Part shown: one piece after another, positions 51,484 to 60,826 of the stretch
Numbering within the stretch: position 1 is the first letter of the stretch
How the letters are laid out: the number at the start of each line of letters is the position of its first letter
NCBI RefSeq assembly: GCF_023656745.1
Contig: NZ_JAMOKO010000002.1
Span: 155,587 to 219,586, forward strand
From: Collinsella sp. BG-O-102
GTDB taxonomy: Bacteria > Actinomycetota > Coriobacteriia > Coriobacteriales > Coriobacteriaceae
Length of the DNA: 64,000 bases
Reading direction: 5' to 3'
The notes under the pieces: model-generated
The model's input: only the letters and a program-made list of their open reading frames with translations
Databases searched by the model: none
What the model was told of the DNA's origin: nothing
Position numbers and translations under genes: made by a program

Positions 51484-51558
51484 GGATTGCTGTGGCGACC
51501 GGCGGTCCGATGTAGCCGCAAAAGGCCCATCAGCCGCCGTACATCCTCGCCGGCCGCC

Positions 51559-52464
51559 TCAGCTCGCCTTGGCACGCAGGCGACGATACAGCAAGCCGCC
51601 CAACGCCACGCACAGCAGTGACACGGCAACGACGACACCAACCACCAGCCAGTTTCCGCTGCCCGCAGCGGATGCCGCGGCCGTCGAAGTCACAATGGAG
51701 GGAATGCGCCCAAACGTTGCGATGAGCACCACGGGGGCGAAGCGCATCTTGGTGAGGCCGGCGAAATACGTCAAGAAGTCCTTCGGGGTTCCCGGGATCA
51801 AGAAAATCACCAGCATGACCAGCTCGAGTCGCTTCGCATTATTGAGCCACGAAAACTGGTCGAGAAGGCTGCGGTCGAAGAAGAGGCCAACCAGGCTCCA
51901 GCCCCATCGACGCGTCGCCCAATAAATCGCCGACGTCGCCAGCCCCGAGGCGACGAGACACAGCGCCGTCCCCTCCCAGAAGCCAAACGCGTAACCACTC
52001 GCCAGCTCCACAGGCTCGCCGGGCAAAAAGGCCAAGAAGATCTGAGTGACGTTGATTCCAAGCATGACGAGACGACTTATCACGCTGTGGCCGGCGACGA
52101 ACGACCGAACCGCCTGAGGGTCTGCAAGCCATGCCAAGATCCCCGGAAGGTATTCCCAGCATGCAGTCGCGAGGATCGCGACCGAGGCTGCAAGCGCCAA
52201 AAGCACGCGACGGCGCAGGATTCGACGGCGGGCATCGAGACCATCGTCCTCTGCGACGGCCTCGGCCGACATTGCCGCAGCGGTCGCGAATGAGGGGGCG
52301 TTTGCGGTCCGCGCGCCGGCAGAAGAGGCGTCGTCCAGCGCGTCATGAGCGCCCGCGACTCGATTGCGAAGCTCGCTCAAGGCGCTTACGTCAAGACGGC
52401 GAGCAGCGCCCCCGCAAGAAACCTGACCGGAATACCCTTCGGCTTCGGGCCGCATCCTCATCAT
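51559..52464 (-). CDS. VTT-domain (TVP38/DedA-like) membrane protein
   Basis: A 301-residue protein from the ATG that follows ACAAGGAGGTAACGCG. The first 80 residues are polar; then come about five to six membrane segments. VTT-domain features are FLPGEPVELASGYAFGFWEGTALCLVASGLATSAIYWATRR and FLIPGTPKDFLTYFAGLTKMRF, in which re-entrant loops with Pro/Gly are conserved. Family members have been linked to lipid scrambling and envelope stability. It has no operon partner. Confidence 0.9.
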   Translation of the reverse strand: MMRMRPEAEGYSGQVSCGGAARRLDVSALSELRNRVAGAHDALDDASSAGARTANAPSFATAAAMSAEAVAEDDGLDARRRILRRRVLLALAASVAILATACWEYLPGILAWLADPQAVRSFVAGHSVISRLVMLGINVTQIFLAFLPGEPVELASGYAFGFWEGTALCLVASGLATSAIYWATRRWGWSLVGLFFDRSLLDQFSWLNNAKRLELVMLVIFLIPGTPKDFLTYFAGLTKMRFAPVVLIATFGRIPSIVTSTAAASAAGSGNWLVVGVVVAVSLLCVALGGLLYRRLRAKAS

Positions 52465-52652
52465 CGCGTTACCTCCTTGTGTACCTGACAAGGACAGTTT
52501 CGCAACTTGGTGTCTATGTTTTGTCTACCAGCAATGACAATTCAGTAAGCCTTACGTTGAGGTAAGCCATTCTTAAGGTAAGAGCAGGTAACTGGTTCGC
52601 CGACGGTTCGATGAGCCCGGCGACGCCCGCCCGCGTAGCGCGCGAGCCCTCG

Positions 52653-54440
52653 TCACAATTCCCCTGTTTCGTCCCCATCGCCGCCCATGCTAAACGTCGC
52701 CGTCACACGTGCCCCGCCGGTCGAACCATTCCCTAACTCAAGCGCTCCCCCGTGTAAACCGCACAAAATGCTCGACACATTCAAGCCCAGTCCAAAATGC
52801 TCGGCAGATTTGTTCTCGCTAAAGAACGGATCGCACCCGCGCCGCAGGGCTTCGGGCGTAAAGCCCGGACCATCATCGGCAACGCTCAGGGCCAACCTGC
52901 CCTCTCGAACAGAAATCTCAACCTCGATGACGCCCTTCGCATGGCCGCACGCATTGCTCAAGAGGTTGTCGAGGACCTCTTCGACCAGGGGTAGATCGAT
53001 GTGGGTCATGTCGGCGCGGGCGCCATCTTCACCTTCGTCAGCTGCAACCCTCAACGCGAGCCCTTCCCCGCGCGCCGCAACAACCTCGTTCGCATGCGAC
53101 TCGAGCTCATCCACAAGAGACCGCGACGCCAGCGGCTTGCGGTCTACAGGCCGATCTTCGAGCTTGCTCAGCCCTCCCATCTCCGTTGCGTACCGCTCCA
53201 AACGCACCACCTGGGCCGACAGGGCATCCAACGAACCAACATCGAGCTCATCGCCGCGACGCAGGCGCATCTGCGCCATCTCGACCGTCCCCTTGAGCAC
53301 CGTGATCGGCGTTCGGAGATCGTGCGCAAACGCCGCATTGAGCTGACGCCGCCCTTCGGCGGTGCGCCACAGCTCGCGCTGGGCATCGAGCAGCGACGCC
53401 CTCATATTCTCCAGCGTCTCAGACAGGCGACCAAGTTCTTTGCCCCGCACGCGCTCGATCGAGAAATCCAAATCCTGACCGGCGATGCGCCCCGCGGCGC
53501 TCGCCAGCTCCCCCAAGGGCCCGGCGATGTGAACGCGGTAGAAGTGCTTGAACGTGAGCCAACCCAGGCCGCCGTACGCCAAAACGGGCACAAGCCCCGT
53601 CGCAAGCGTGAGGACCCAAGGCATCGGACCATCGGGAGGCGGTGAAGCCGCATAATAGGCAGTGTTCGAGACGAGCCCCTCGCCAAACGTCTCCTCAAGA
53701 TCGGCTCCCGTCATGTTTTCAAACAGCTCCACGCTCTGCGCGCGGCCCGCGCGGCTCAACGCGTCGTAGTGGGCGAGGTTCTCCGCTGGAATCGTGCTGT
53801 TCACCTCGAGAATCTCCTCCTGCGGATAGCCCTCGTTGTAATTGAGCCCCCAGTCGTAGAGCTGCACCTGGCCGCTACGAACCATGTCGACGGTCGCGTA
53901 CAGCGTGCTGATGGTGCGCCCGCCCTCCGGCACGTAATCGCTACCGGTCCCCCAATCGCCCGTCGCAATGAAGACCGCGTACGACCCATCGCCTGGCAAG
54001 TTGAGCTCGGATGCGGGAAGCAGCTGCTGAGAGGTGGGGTCGTAGATGTATGGACCCGAATCGATCACGCCGTGCTCGGTCAAACCGTTGTCGAGCGTCA
54101 CCTCGAGTTCGTAATATCCATTATTCCAAGCCGCGAATACCTCAATGGCGCTCAGCGCAAGCACCGTGGCGACAACAAGATAGGCGACCAGATACGCCGT
54201 GAAGATCACGCCCAACGGCCGCAGGCTCCACCAGGCACGCAGGCGCTCTTTTCGCGGCAGGCGTTTCAGCCGCTCGCGCTCAAGCTCGCGGGCCGCGCGT
54301 CGCTCGGCGCGGCGAGCTGCGCGGCGGTCGCGCCTGCGGACAGAACCGCCATTGTCCCGACAACCGTCCTCGCAAGCGACAACTCGGCCGTCTTCGTGAG
54401 GCGCATGGCGCCCGCGTGGGCCCTTACCAAAACCCGTCAC
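52653..54440 (-). CDS. Sensor histidine kinase
   Basis: A 595-residue membrane kinase. I start at GTG 54440, which overlaps the TGA of the response-regulator gene (GTGA). The N-terminus is very basic (RRDRRAARRAERRAAR); membrane helices lie at about 76-102 and 274-300 and enclose an extracellular sensor domain of about 170 residues. A HAMP domain follows (about 300-355). The HisKA site is FAHDLRTPITVLKG (H373), and the ATP-binding domain has NLLSNACGHA, VADDGPGF, DPFFSENKSAEHFGLGLNV and GG boxes. Confidence 0.93.
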   Translation of the reverse strand: MTGFGKGPRGRHAPHEDGRVVACEDGCRDNGGSVRRRDRRAARRAERRAARELERERLKRLPRKERLRAWWSLRPLGVIFTAYLVAYLVVATVLALSAIEVFAAWNNGYYELEVTLDNGLTEHGVIDSGPYIYDPTSQQLLPASELNLPGDGSYAVFIATGDWGTGSDYVPEGGRTISTLYATVDMVRSGQVQLYDWGLNYNEGYPQEEILEVNSTIPAENLAHYDALSRAGRAQSVELFENMTGADLEETFGEGLVSNTAYYAASPPPDGPMPWVLTLATGLVPVLAYGGLGWLTFKHFYRVHIAGPLGELASAAGRIAGQDLDFSIERVRGKELGRLSETLENMRASLLDAQRELWRTAEGRRQLNAAFAHDLRTPITVLKGTVEMAQMRLRRGDELDVGSLDALSAQVVRLERYATEMGGLSKLEDRPVDRKPLASRSLVDELESHANEVVAARGEGLALRVAADEGEDGARADMTHIDLPLVEEVLDNLLSNACGHAKGVIEVEISVREGRLALSVADDGPGFTPEALRRGCDPFFSENKSAEHFGLGLNVSSILCGLHGGALELGNGSTGGARVTATFSMGGDGDETGEL

Positions 54441-55171
54441 TTTGCCACCCACTTGTAGCCCACGCCCCATACCGTTGCGATCGGATCGTCCGCGATCCCC
54501 GCCGACGTAAACTTGTTGCGAATGCGGCGAATGTGCTCGCGCACCTGCGACGGGTCACCCGCGGCATCCCATCCCCACACACGCTCGTAAATCACATCGC
54601 GGTCAAACACCTGGCCAGGGCGCTTGCTCAACAGGGCGATGATGTCGAACTCGAGCTTGGTCAAGTCGACGGTCACCGCGTTCGAATCGCCCCCGGCGGA
54701 CGAATCCCGATTACCACCCGCACCGTGAACCTCAACGATGCGCTGAGCGTAATCGATGGTCATCTCGCCAAAAAAGCGGACGGCGCCGTCGCTTTGCCGA
54801 TCGCGAGCCCTTCCCTCGCGCGCCATGTGCGCCGCCACGCGACGACCCAGAACCTCGAGAGAAAAAGGCTTGAGCACGTAGTCGTCGGCGCCCGCCGCAA
54901 AACCATCAAGCTGGTCCATATCCTCAACGCGCGCCGTTAGAAAGATGATCGGGCAGCTCACATGCTCCCGCACGCGGCGACAGACCTCGAAGCCGTCCAT
55001 CCCCGGCATGTTTACATCGAGCAGCATGATATCGGGGGCGGGGCCAGAAGAAGCCGCCGCCAGGGCCGACGGCCCGTCATGGGCAACCGAAACCTCGTAG
55101 CCCTCCATGCGGAAAAACTCCGCGAGCATATTTGCGATATCAACCTCATCATCTACGACCAGCATGTTCAT
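54437..55171 (-). CDS. OmpR/PhoB-family response regulator
   Basis: A 244-residue regulator: the receiver has DDE at 7-9, phosphoacceptor D52 in MLLDVNMPG, the T in FLTARVED and K in VLKPF. The C-terminal winged helix ends in TVWGVGYKWVAK. A short Gly/Asn/Ser-rich insert (HGAGGNRDSSAGGDSNAV) precedes the DNA-binding domain, which is unusual. It is translated with the sensor kinase that overlaps its stop by four bases. Confidence 0.95.
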   Translation of the reverse strand: MNMLVVDDEVDIANMLAEFFRMEGYEVSVAHDGPSALAAASSGPAPDIMLLDVNMPGMDGFEVCRRVREHVSCPIIFLTARVEDMDQLDGFAAGADDYVLKPFSLEVLGRRVAAHMAREGRARDRQSDGAVRFFGEMTIDYAQRIVEVHGAGGNRDSSAGGDSNAVTVDLTKLEFDIIALLSKRPGQVFDRDVIYERVWGWDAAGDPSQVREHIRRIRNKFTSAGIADDPIATVWGVGYKWVAK

Positions 55172-55384
55172 GGTCGGCCCCCATACTACTCAAACAACGG
55201 CACACGCCTCGTGCAATCGTGCGCAAGACGGCGAAGCCAGCACATACTTCCCTGAAACCTTGCCACAAACCTGTCTACGCTTTGTCGATAATTTGACCGC
55301 AAACGGTCACCTGCAGGCGGCGAGCGGCTTTTTCTCACCAGACCACAATGCAAGCGATTTTTAAAAATGTTCTTGCCACCGAGT

Positions 55385-55414
55385 TCAGGCTCCGTTATAT
55401 TATCCCTTGCGCAC
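55385..55414 (+). promoter_or_regulatory. Promoter of tRNA-Val
   Basis: TTGCCA and TATATT separated by 17 bp lie about 30 bp upstream of the tRNA 5' end (the -10 is at about 55397-55402). Confidence 0.6.
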
Positions 55415-55430
55415 TTGCGCACCCTTGATC

Positions 55431-55505
55431 GGGCGTTTAGCTCAGGGGGAGAGCGCTTCCCTGACACGGAAGAGGTCAGAAGTTCAAATCTTCTAACGCC
55501 CACCA
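55431..55505 (+). tRNA. tRNA-Val(GAC)
   Basis: A 75-base tRNA with the acceptor GGGCGTT/AACGCCC, anticodon stem CTTCC/GGAAG around CTGACAC (anticodon GAC), T-loop GTTCAAATC and encoded CCA. A terminator follows. Confidence 0.96.
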
Positions 55506-55510
55506 AATGT

Positions 55511-55549
55511 TCACAGCTCAGAGGCTATGTCTCTGGGCTGTTTTGTTTT
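55511..55549 (+). terminator. Terminator of tRNA-Val
   Basis: CAGCTCAGAG/CTCTGGGCTG hairpin followed by TTTTGTTTT. Confidence 0.85.
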
Positions 55550-55907
55550 ATGTCGCCAAATCCGCTGGCAGCTCCAACCATCATCGCAACGTAGCATCAA
55601 TTCACCTGACGAATGGCTGCCAAATAAATTCAATACCCCAACATCAACAATAGCCAGGCACAAAACTGCGCCGCAAACTGCTCCAACCGCTCAAACAACC
55701 ACCCTGCCCATGCACAAAACCGCGTCAGCAACCCAAGTGCCTATCCCGGCTGACTCCGCAGTCAATCAAAACCGCCCCAATAGCCACCGAGGCCGAGACC
55801 AACGCGTCTCGAACCCATCCGAACCGCAACTTCTCAGCAAAACGCCGCGATGTCTGCGCTCTGCGGTATCCTTGAGCCACTTGCACCTGCAGCACCAAGG
55901 AGCCGCC
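55550..55907. other. Gene-free stretch of lower GC content after tRNA-Val
   Basis: About 350 bp of low-GC DNA rich in CAA/ACC. A plus-strand frame is open through it in phase with the next gene but lacks a start signal, and the composition differs from coding DNA around it. A -10-like TATCCT lies near 55867, 35 bp before the next gene's ribosome binding site. Confidence 0.5.
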
Positions 55908-56594
55908 ATGCGCACCGAGCTCGATGTTCCCTTTTCGCACAAAGAAGAAGCCAAGGCGCTGGGCGCCAAATGGGACCGAACCAAGAAGATCTGGTATGTA
56001 CCTAGCGGCGTCAACCCCGAACCCTTTGCCGAGTGGCTGCCCGGTGTTGACCGATCCGACCTCTCGGCGCCATATATATATCTAGTACTGGGCAAGCGCG
56101 AGTGCTGGAAGTGTCACAAAGAGACCTCGGTCGCGGCCTTCGGCATTCCCTATCGAACCGATAACGACGAGAGCACCGCCATCGCGCACGCGCCCAACAA
56201 AGCCGGGCACATTGCCATCGACACGGCCAACGCCAACGCACTCGCCATCGTGCCCGCTCTTGGCTGCGCACCGGGCGAGATCCGCGACTACCTTCATAAG
56301 CGCTGCGGCTACAAGCCCGTGGGCGCGCGAGCCTCCAAAGCCCCGTCACTCGGCAACACGTGCACCAGTTGCGATGCGCTGCAAGGCAGCCGCTATCTGT
56401 TCGAGGAGCCCTCATCCCCGTTTGCCCTCACTGCCATCAACAAGCTGCCGGCACTGGAGTTTGTGCGCGTCGAAGTTGCCGGCGTCTTTGGCGTCCCGGC
56501 CGCGCGTACCGACTTTGACCAGGCGCTCTTTACCTGGGCACGCGACCATCACGCCGAGTTCCACAAGCAGCTCGGTGAGGGGATTTATTTGTAG
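55908..56594 (+). CDS. DUF5710-domain protein
   Basis: A 228-residue protein. ATG 55908 follows AAGGAG by seven bases and coincides with the start of the DUF5710-type domain (about 1-55, LDVPFSHKEEAKALGAKWDRTKKIWYVPSG), a small module often found next to DNA-primase or nuclease domains and in mobile regions. Two CxxC pairs follow (CWKC; CTSC), suggesting a zinc-binding middle section. The C-terminal part has no recognised motif. It is the first gene of an accessory cluster. Confidence 0.8.
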   Translation: MRTELDVPFSHKEEAKALGAKWDRTKKIWYVPSGVNPEPFAEWLPGVDRSDLSAPYIYLVLGKRECWKCHKETSVAAFGIPYRTDNDESTAIAHAPNKAGHIAIDTANANALAIVPALGCAPGEIRDYLHKRCGYKPVGARASKAPSLGNTCTSCDALQGSRYLFEEPSSPFALTAINKLPALEFVRVEVAGVFGVPAARTDFDQALFTWARDHHAEFHKQLGEGIYL

Positions 56595-56607
56595 AGGCAA
56601 AAGACAC

Positions 56608-56916
56608 TCACAGCCAACTCCTCCGCATCACCTGTCCCTCGTCGCCGGCGTCGTACACGATATCGAGGCCACAAACAGGGCATTTCTCCGGATACACCGG
56701 CATATGAACGCCTGTCCGTTTTCTCACTTCGTCGCTGAGTCTGTCGCGCGCATCGATGAACCGAATGTCGAGACACGGTATTTGCGAGCCGCAGCAAGGG
56801 CAGGTGACGACAAACGACCCGCAATCAACCTCTACGCTCGGAAACATATTGTTGTCTATAAGGGCACACGGCAGTTTTCCGTACTTCCCCATCGCAATAT
56901 CGCCTCGCCAGCTCAT
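56608..56916 (-). CDS. Small zinc-ribbon-like protein
   Basis: A 102-residue protein from the ATG at 56916 (MSWRGDIAMGKYG) with AGAGGGGAG upstream. Two cysteine pairs, CPCCGS and CPVCG, 38 residues apart, probably bind one zinc ion. No other motif is recognised. It converges with the DUF5710 gene, their stops being 14 bp apart. Confidence 0.65.
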   Translation of the reverse strand: MSWRGDIAMGKYGKLPCALIDNNMFPSVEVDCGSFVVTCPCCGSQIPCLDIRFIDARDRLSDEVRKRTGVHMPVYPEKCPVCGLDIVYDAGDEGQVMRRSWL

Positions 56917-57038
56917 ACACGCTCCCCTCTCGCTATACAAATCAGGAAGAGCATGCACCAGCAGGTGGGCGCGATATTGCATCGCCACGCGATCCGATCA
57001 AACAACACGATCGTCAAAGAATGCCAAAGCCAAATACG

Positions 57039-58121
57039 CTAATACGGCAGAAGCCCCGCCTTTTCACGCTTCTTTTCCGAGCGATCGAACTCAATGCGAT
57101 GGGCCTCAAGAAACACCGTATTGGGTCGCCACTGACGCTCATTCGGCTGCCTTAGCGTCGCACCCGCAAAGGAAACGTAGTCGGTCTTATCCAGCAGGTA
57201 CGATCCGCACAGCCGATATTCGCCGCAAACAGGCTCAAACGAAATCAGGTGAGCATCAAATAGGGAATGAAGATCGCGCCGAAGCAGAATGCCGTTGCTG
57301 GCAACCTGCGATTTGGGTCCCGAGTAATTCTCGATATGTGCAGCTTCCAGAGCTTCGCTGACGCCGCAGTCCGACACCGCGCAACGGCCATCATAGGCGG
57401 CAACGAGCTGCTTGCGGAACCATTGCTGCCCCAATCGCTCGCGCCTTAACGCATAGCGGACCTTTTCGTCGTCGGTCGTACCCTGTCCGGTAAACTCAAT
57501 ATCGACGGGCATGTGCTTCAGATAACTCATGTCGGGTGCAAAACGAGGGTCCGGTCCGCCTTTATGAACAGGACCGTGCAGAACAAACCATCCGTTTTCG
57601 GGCTCGAACCGCTCAACAAACGCAAGGCCGAGCACCTTGTAGCCTACCTCGGTTGCAAATATGACTCCGACTGGAACGCCACATTCCATGCAGTTGAGCA
57701 TTTTACGGTTGTAATTCTGGTCTCGAAAACCAACGGTACCCGGCGCTTGAACCGAGTACTTAATGACCCACGTACCATCGTCCAAATAGAGCGGAGGCAC
57801 ATCGGTGTAGAAGCTCTTTTTAGAGTTATGGACCGAAAGCGCAAAGATCTTATTGGGATCTTGCTTCACCCGATCCTGGCCCGGCCAGAAGATCCCTGAA
57901 TCCCGCGTTACGGGAAAGAAGTCCGAGCCAATTCTCAAACGGTACTGATACTGAGGACTATCTTCCTTGGTGTGGTGCGGAAGGCTGGTCCAAACGCCGC
58001 CGCGCTGTTCCTCACCCAGAAACCACTCCCATGCCTCAACGTATTCGGAAGGCACGAGACTGCAGGCGCGGTCATAGCTTGGTCCATCCATCAACGGAAC
58101 AGCAAGGTCAATGTCGTTCAT
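57039..58121 (-). CDS. HNH endonuclease-domain protein
   Basis: A 360-residue protein from the ATG at 58121 (MNDIDLAVPLMDG); the codon nine bases upstream is an alternative. The C-terminal HNH domain (about 245-320) has YDGRCAVSDCGVSEALEAAHIENYSG and NGILLRRDLHSLFDAHLI, giving His-Asn-His-like catalytic residues. The N-terminal 230 residues have no recognised domain and may be the DNA-recognition or regulatory part. HNH proteins of this build (YDGRC...ALEAAHI) are common in restriction and defence settings. Confidence 0.85.
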   Translation of the reverse strand: MNDIDLAVPLMDGPSYDRACSLVPSEYVEAWEWFLGEEQRGGVWTSLPHHTKEDSPQYQYRLRIGSDFFPVTRDSGIFWPGQDRVKQDPNKIFALSVHNSKKSFYTDVPPLYLDDGTWVIKYSVQAPGTVGFRDQNYNRKMLNCMECGVPVGVIFATEVGYKVLGLAFVERFEPENGWFVLHGPVHKGGPDPRFAPDMSYLKHMPVDIEFTGQGTTDDEKVRYALRRERLGQQWFRKQLVAAYDGRCAVSDCGVSEALEAAHIENYSGPKSQVASNGILLRRDLHSLFDAHLISFEPVCGEYRLCGSYLLDKTDYVSFAGATLRQPNERQWRPNTVFLEAHRIEFDRSEKKREKAGLLPY

Positions 58122-58336
58122 CGCCAGCACCTACAACCATACGAACGCGAGTCATGCCCCTCAATAATATGGCCGAGAGTCAATTATTACGAGATCTCAT
58201 TCCGCGATCGGCACATCGTTGATGCTCTCGGTTTGCCGCTGGCGCGCTTGTACCCCGCTACCCCACTTCCCTGTATACTGATGTAGCACGTGTTTCATCC
58301 GGGCTTGTTGGGCCGGGTCGTTCATGGGAGGTTCTT

Positions 58337-58828
58337 GTGGCTGTTTCGAATCCGCCTAAGGGAAGCGTTTCTTCTTCGTCCATCAAGCCGGTTACGCGCA
58401 AGGCCGTGCGTTGCCAGCGCGAGGTCGCTTGGCTTGTCACACAGGCAGCAGGCAGACTCGTGGCGAGCACGGAGGACGTCAATGCTCCCACACCGAGCTT
58501 TGTGCTGGCAGCGGCGCTGAATCGAGTACGCCAGCTGGAACTCGTCGCACAAGAAGACGGCAGCCATCTTGGCTACCAGGACGCTATGGCGCCCGACCTG
58601 CAAACGTTCTGCCACATGGCCAAGTTGCCCGCCGCACCCAATGCGCTTTCAGACGCAGGCTACATGTTTACGCTTTCGGGCGCGGACCTTATCCGTGACA
58701 TCTATGCATACTGCAGCGAGCTCGCCGAGCGCCACGTCTTTGACGCGGCAGAAGTCAAACCGGGATATGTCATCAAGCTGGTTCTTAGGCTGTTCTTGAT
58801 GGACGGGTTCGGGGCCATGCCAGCGTAA
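58337..58828 (+). CDS. Hypothetical protein
   Basis: A 163-residue protein starting with GTG eight bases after GGGAGG. It is mainly helical (REVAWLVTQAAGRLVAS; LAAALNRVRQLELVA; DLIRDIYAYCSELAER) with no motif, signal peptide or membrane segment that I recognise. A -10-like TATACT (58274-58279) lies about 60 bp before it. It diverges from the HNH gene and converges on the AlbA gene. Confidence 0.7.
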   Translation: MAVSNPPKGSVSSSSIKPVTRKAVRCQREVAWLVTQAAGRLVASTEDVNAPTPSFVLAAALNRVRQLELVAQEDGSHLGYQDAMAPDLQTFCHMAKLPAAPNALSDAGYMFTLSGADLIRDIYAYCSELAERHVFDAAEVKPGYVIKLVLRLFLMDGFGAMPA

Positions 58829-58928
58829 GCCGAGTCTTTAGCATCACCGTCGACTGAGCAACAACCGCTTTACCTTAGTGGGCGCCAATTGAGGGTCGAT
58901 TATTGGGTCGCCTCGTCCACTAGCGCAT

Positions 58929-60395
58929 TTATTCCACGCGCTCTGACAGTCGATACTTGCGGTTGCGGCTCGTCGCCGGCGCCGTGGGCTCAAGCTCGCC
59001 TTGAGCAATGAGCGCGTTGACGCGCGACCTTACCTGGGAAATTGTAAGCCCCGTACGTTCTGCCAGCTCACGCGTCCCCAGCTCGCCGTAGTGTTTGAGT
59101 GCCGTCACAATTAAGCCCCCGCCATGATCGACCGGCTCGATCTTTGAACGGTAAAGTACGACCTTGAACCGATCGAACCCCGGGCAGAACAGGGGCTCGG
59201 CCAGACCATGCGCGCGCATGGCATCGATCATCATCGGGATGCCCGAGCCATTGCCCTCAGCCGGCGAACCTGCGCCATCCGGCAGCGGGACAATCGACAT
59301 GAGTTTCACGAGCGTCGCGTTACGGCATCGGGAGCTGCCGTCAAACAAGTTCTCGCGAGTCTTTCCCCCGTATAGGCCGCCGGGGTTCGTCACCTCGATA
59401 CGGTCATCAAAGACGTCAACAGCGATCGACTGCCCACAGAACCGATCTCCGTATTCTCGGTGGATTACGGCGTTGGCGATTGCCTCGCGCAGGACTTCCT
59501 CGGGAATCTCCAGCGAGTCGACACGCGAGACGCCTTGGATCGTCGAGGTTCGCCGCAAATTCTTGGCGATTGCCGCGACGGCATCCGAGATCATTTCGCC
59601 CAACGTTCCCTCGCAGATCGTACGGTCCATGAACCTCAACGACCCCGCCGCGCCCTTCTGCGTTCCGGCATAGACCGCCACATCGATAAAGAGCTTGGGA
59701 TAGAACTGCTGAGGATAGGCACCCGCGGCCAGGAGCCCGGCCTTAGTAACATTGCCCTGGGAGTCGAGGAAATTCAGGCGCTCCAGCTTCGTTTTCTTGT
59801 CCGGCGCGCCGCGCATTGCACGGGGTGTCAGCGAGAAAGCACGCTCTATCGTGCGGTCGACCAGGGCCTCGTCAAGATCGCCTGCGACCGCGCCGGGTAC
59901 TGCATCGCGATCACTGGGGCTCGTCCGTTCATACGATGACAAGGACAGGACCTCGGTCGACGAGAGCGGAACATCTTTGTCATCGATGCGTTTGTAGCTG
60001 CCGCCTTGAGCGCCCCGCTCTATGACATAACACGGCTTGCTCGACGGGTCGAGCTCCTCAATCGTGATGACCAGAACCACGGTGCCCTGGAGCTCCACGC
60101 GTTCAATGGTGTATTTGGGCGGATTGGCCAGTTTTCCGCGACCGCCGGCATCACCCATGCCCGCTACGAATTGGTTGAGCACCTTCTCGGTCTCAAAGTT
60201 CTCAACCGGGACAAAGCCCGCGCGCTCGCTCACGCCGAGCACGATAATTCCGCCAGCGGTATTCGCGAATGCGCTAACCGTTTCCCATACGTCGCGGGAA
60301 AGCGTCGTGGCGCTCTCCTTGACCTCGACGTTAAGATCGTCCGAGCCCATGCGCTTTAAAGACTCGAGCAGACCGGTCAGCTCGTTTTCGTTCAT
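58929..60395 (-). CDS. AlbA/Schlafen-type ATP-binding transcriptional regulator-like protein
   Basis: A 488-residue protein with an N-terminal AlbA_2/Schlafen domain (about 1-150: LNVEVKESATTLSRDVWETVSAFANTAGGIIVLGVSE), an HATPase_c_4-type middle (about 300-400, EEVLREAIANAVIHREYGDRFCGQSIAVDVFDDRIEVTNPGGLYGG) and a C-terminal winged helix (about 425-488, ELAERTGLTISQVRSRVNALIAQGELEPT). The ATG at 60395 fits AAAGGA with eight-base spacing. Repeated ATCTCTC/GAGAGAT blocks lie directly upstream and are candidate operators for the winged helix. Confidence 0.88.
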   Translation of the reverse strand: MNENELTGLLESLKRMGSDDLNVEVKESATTLSRDVWETVSAFANTAGGIIVLGVSERAGFVPVENFETEKVLNQFVAGMGDAGGRGKLANPPKYTIERVELQGTVVLVITIEELDPSSKPCYVIERGAQGGSYKRIDDKDVPLSSTEVLSLSSYERTSPSDRDAVPGAVAGDLDEALVDRTIERAFSLTPRAMRGAPDKKTKLERLNFLDSQGNVTKAGLLAAGAYPQQFYPKLFIDVAVYAGTQKGAAGSLRFMDRTICEGTLGEMISDAVAAIAKNLRRTSTIQGVSRVDSLEIPEEVLREAIANAVIHREYGDRFCGQSIAVDVFDDRIEVTNPGGLYGGKTRENLFDGSSRCRNATLVKLMSIVPLPDGAGSPAEGNGSGIPMMIDAMRAHGLAEPLFCPGFDRFKVVLYRSKIEPVDHGGGLIVTALKHYGELGTRELAERTGLTISQVRSRVNALIAQGELEPTAPATSRNRKYRLSERVE

Positions 60396-60454
60396 CTGCA
60401 TGTCCTTTCGCTCGGCCCGGCGGAGAATGCCGCGAATAGATTTCCTTCGTCTCT

Positions 60455-60697
60455 CAGTTATCTCTCGTAATTATCTCTCATCTTACTGCTATCTCTCATA
60501 TTAGAGATAAGTGAGAGATGAAAGATAAGATGTCTGCCATTTGTTTCATTTAAACATGTTTTTGCTGGTAGAACAATCAGTATTGAGACAATACCATGAT
60601 TGCCTGTCTCTTTGCTGATCAGTTATCTCTCGTAATTATCTCTCGTCTTTGTGCCATCTCTCGTATTAGTGACAAATGAGAGATGAGAGATACGTGA
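60455..60697. promoter_or_regulatory. Two 78-bp blocks of ATCTCTC / GAGAGAT repeats
   Basis: Blocks at 60455-60532 and 60620-60697 align almost perfectly with a 165-bp offset. Each starts CAGTTATCTCTCGTAATTATCTCTC, split here, has another ATCTCTC after a short spacer and then GAGAGAT on the right arm. Each block is therefore a dyad of short repeats. They lie 60-300 bp upstream of the AlbA gene. Confidence 0.75.
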
Positions 60698-60743
60698 GTG
60701 ATGGACGAGCGTGGATTTTTGGACGGTCGGAAAATCCCTCAAA

Positions 60744-60782
60744 CAAAAAAACGGGGCCGGCCTTACGCCGAACCCCGTTTTC
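60744..60782 (-). terminator. Terminator of the PTS IIC gene
   Basis: Minus-strand ACGGGGTTCGGC pairs with GCCGGCCCCGT (one bulge) and is followed by TTTTTTT, 45 bp after the stop. Confidence 0.85.
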
Positions 60783-60826
60783 AAACGGACAGTTAGTTAT
60801 CCAACGCGCGAGCATAGCAGTCAACT

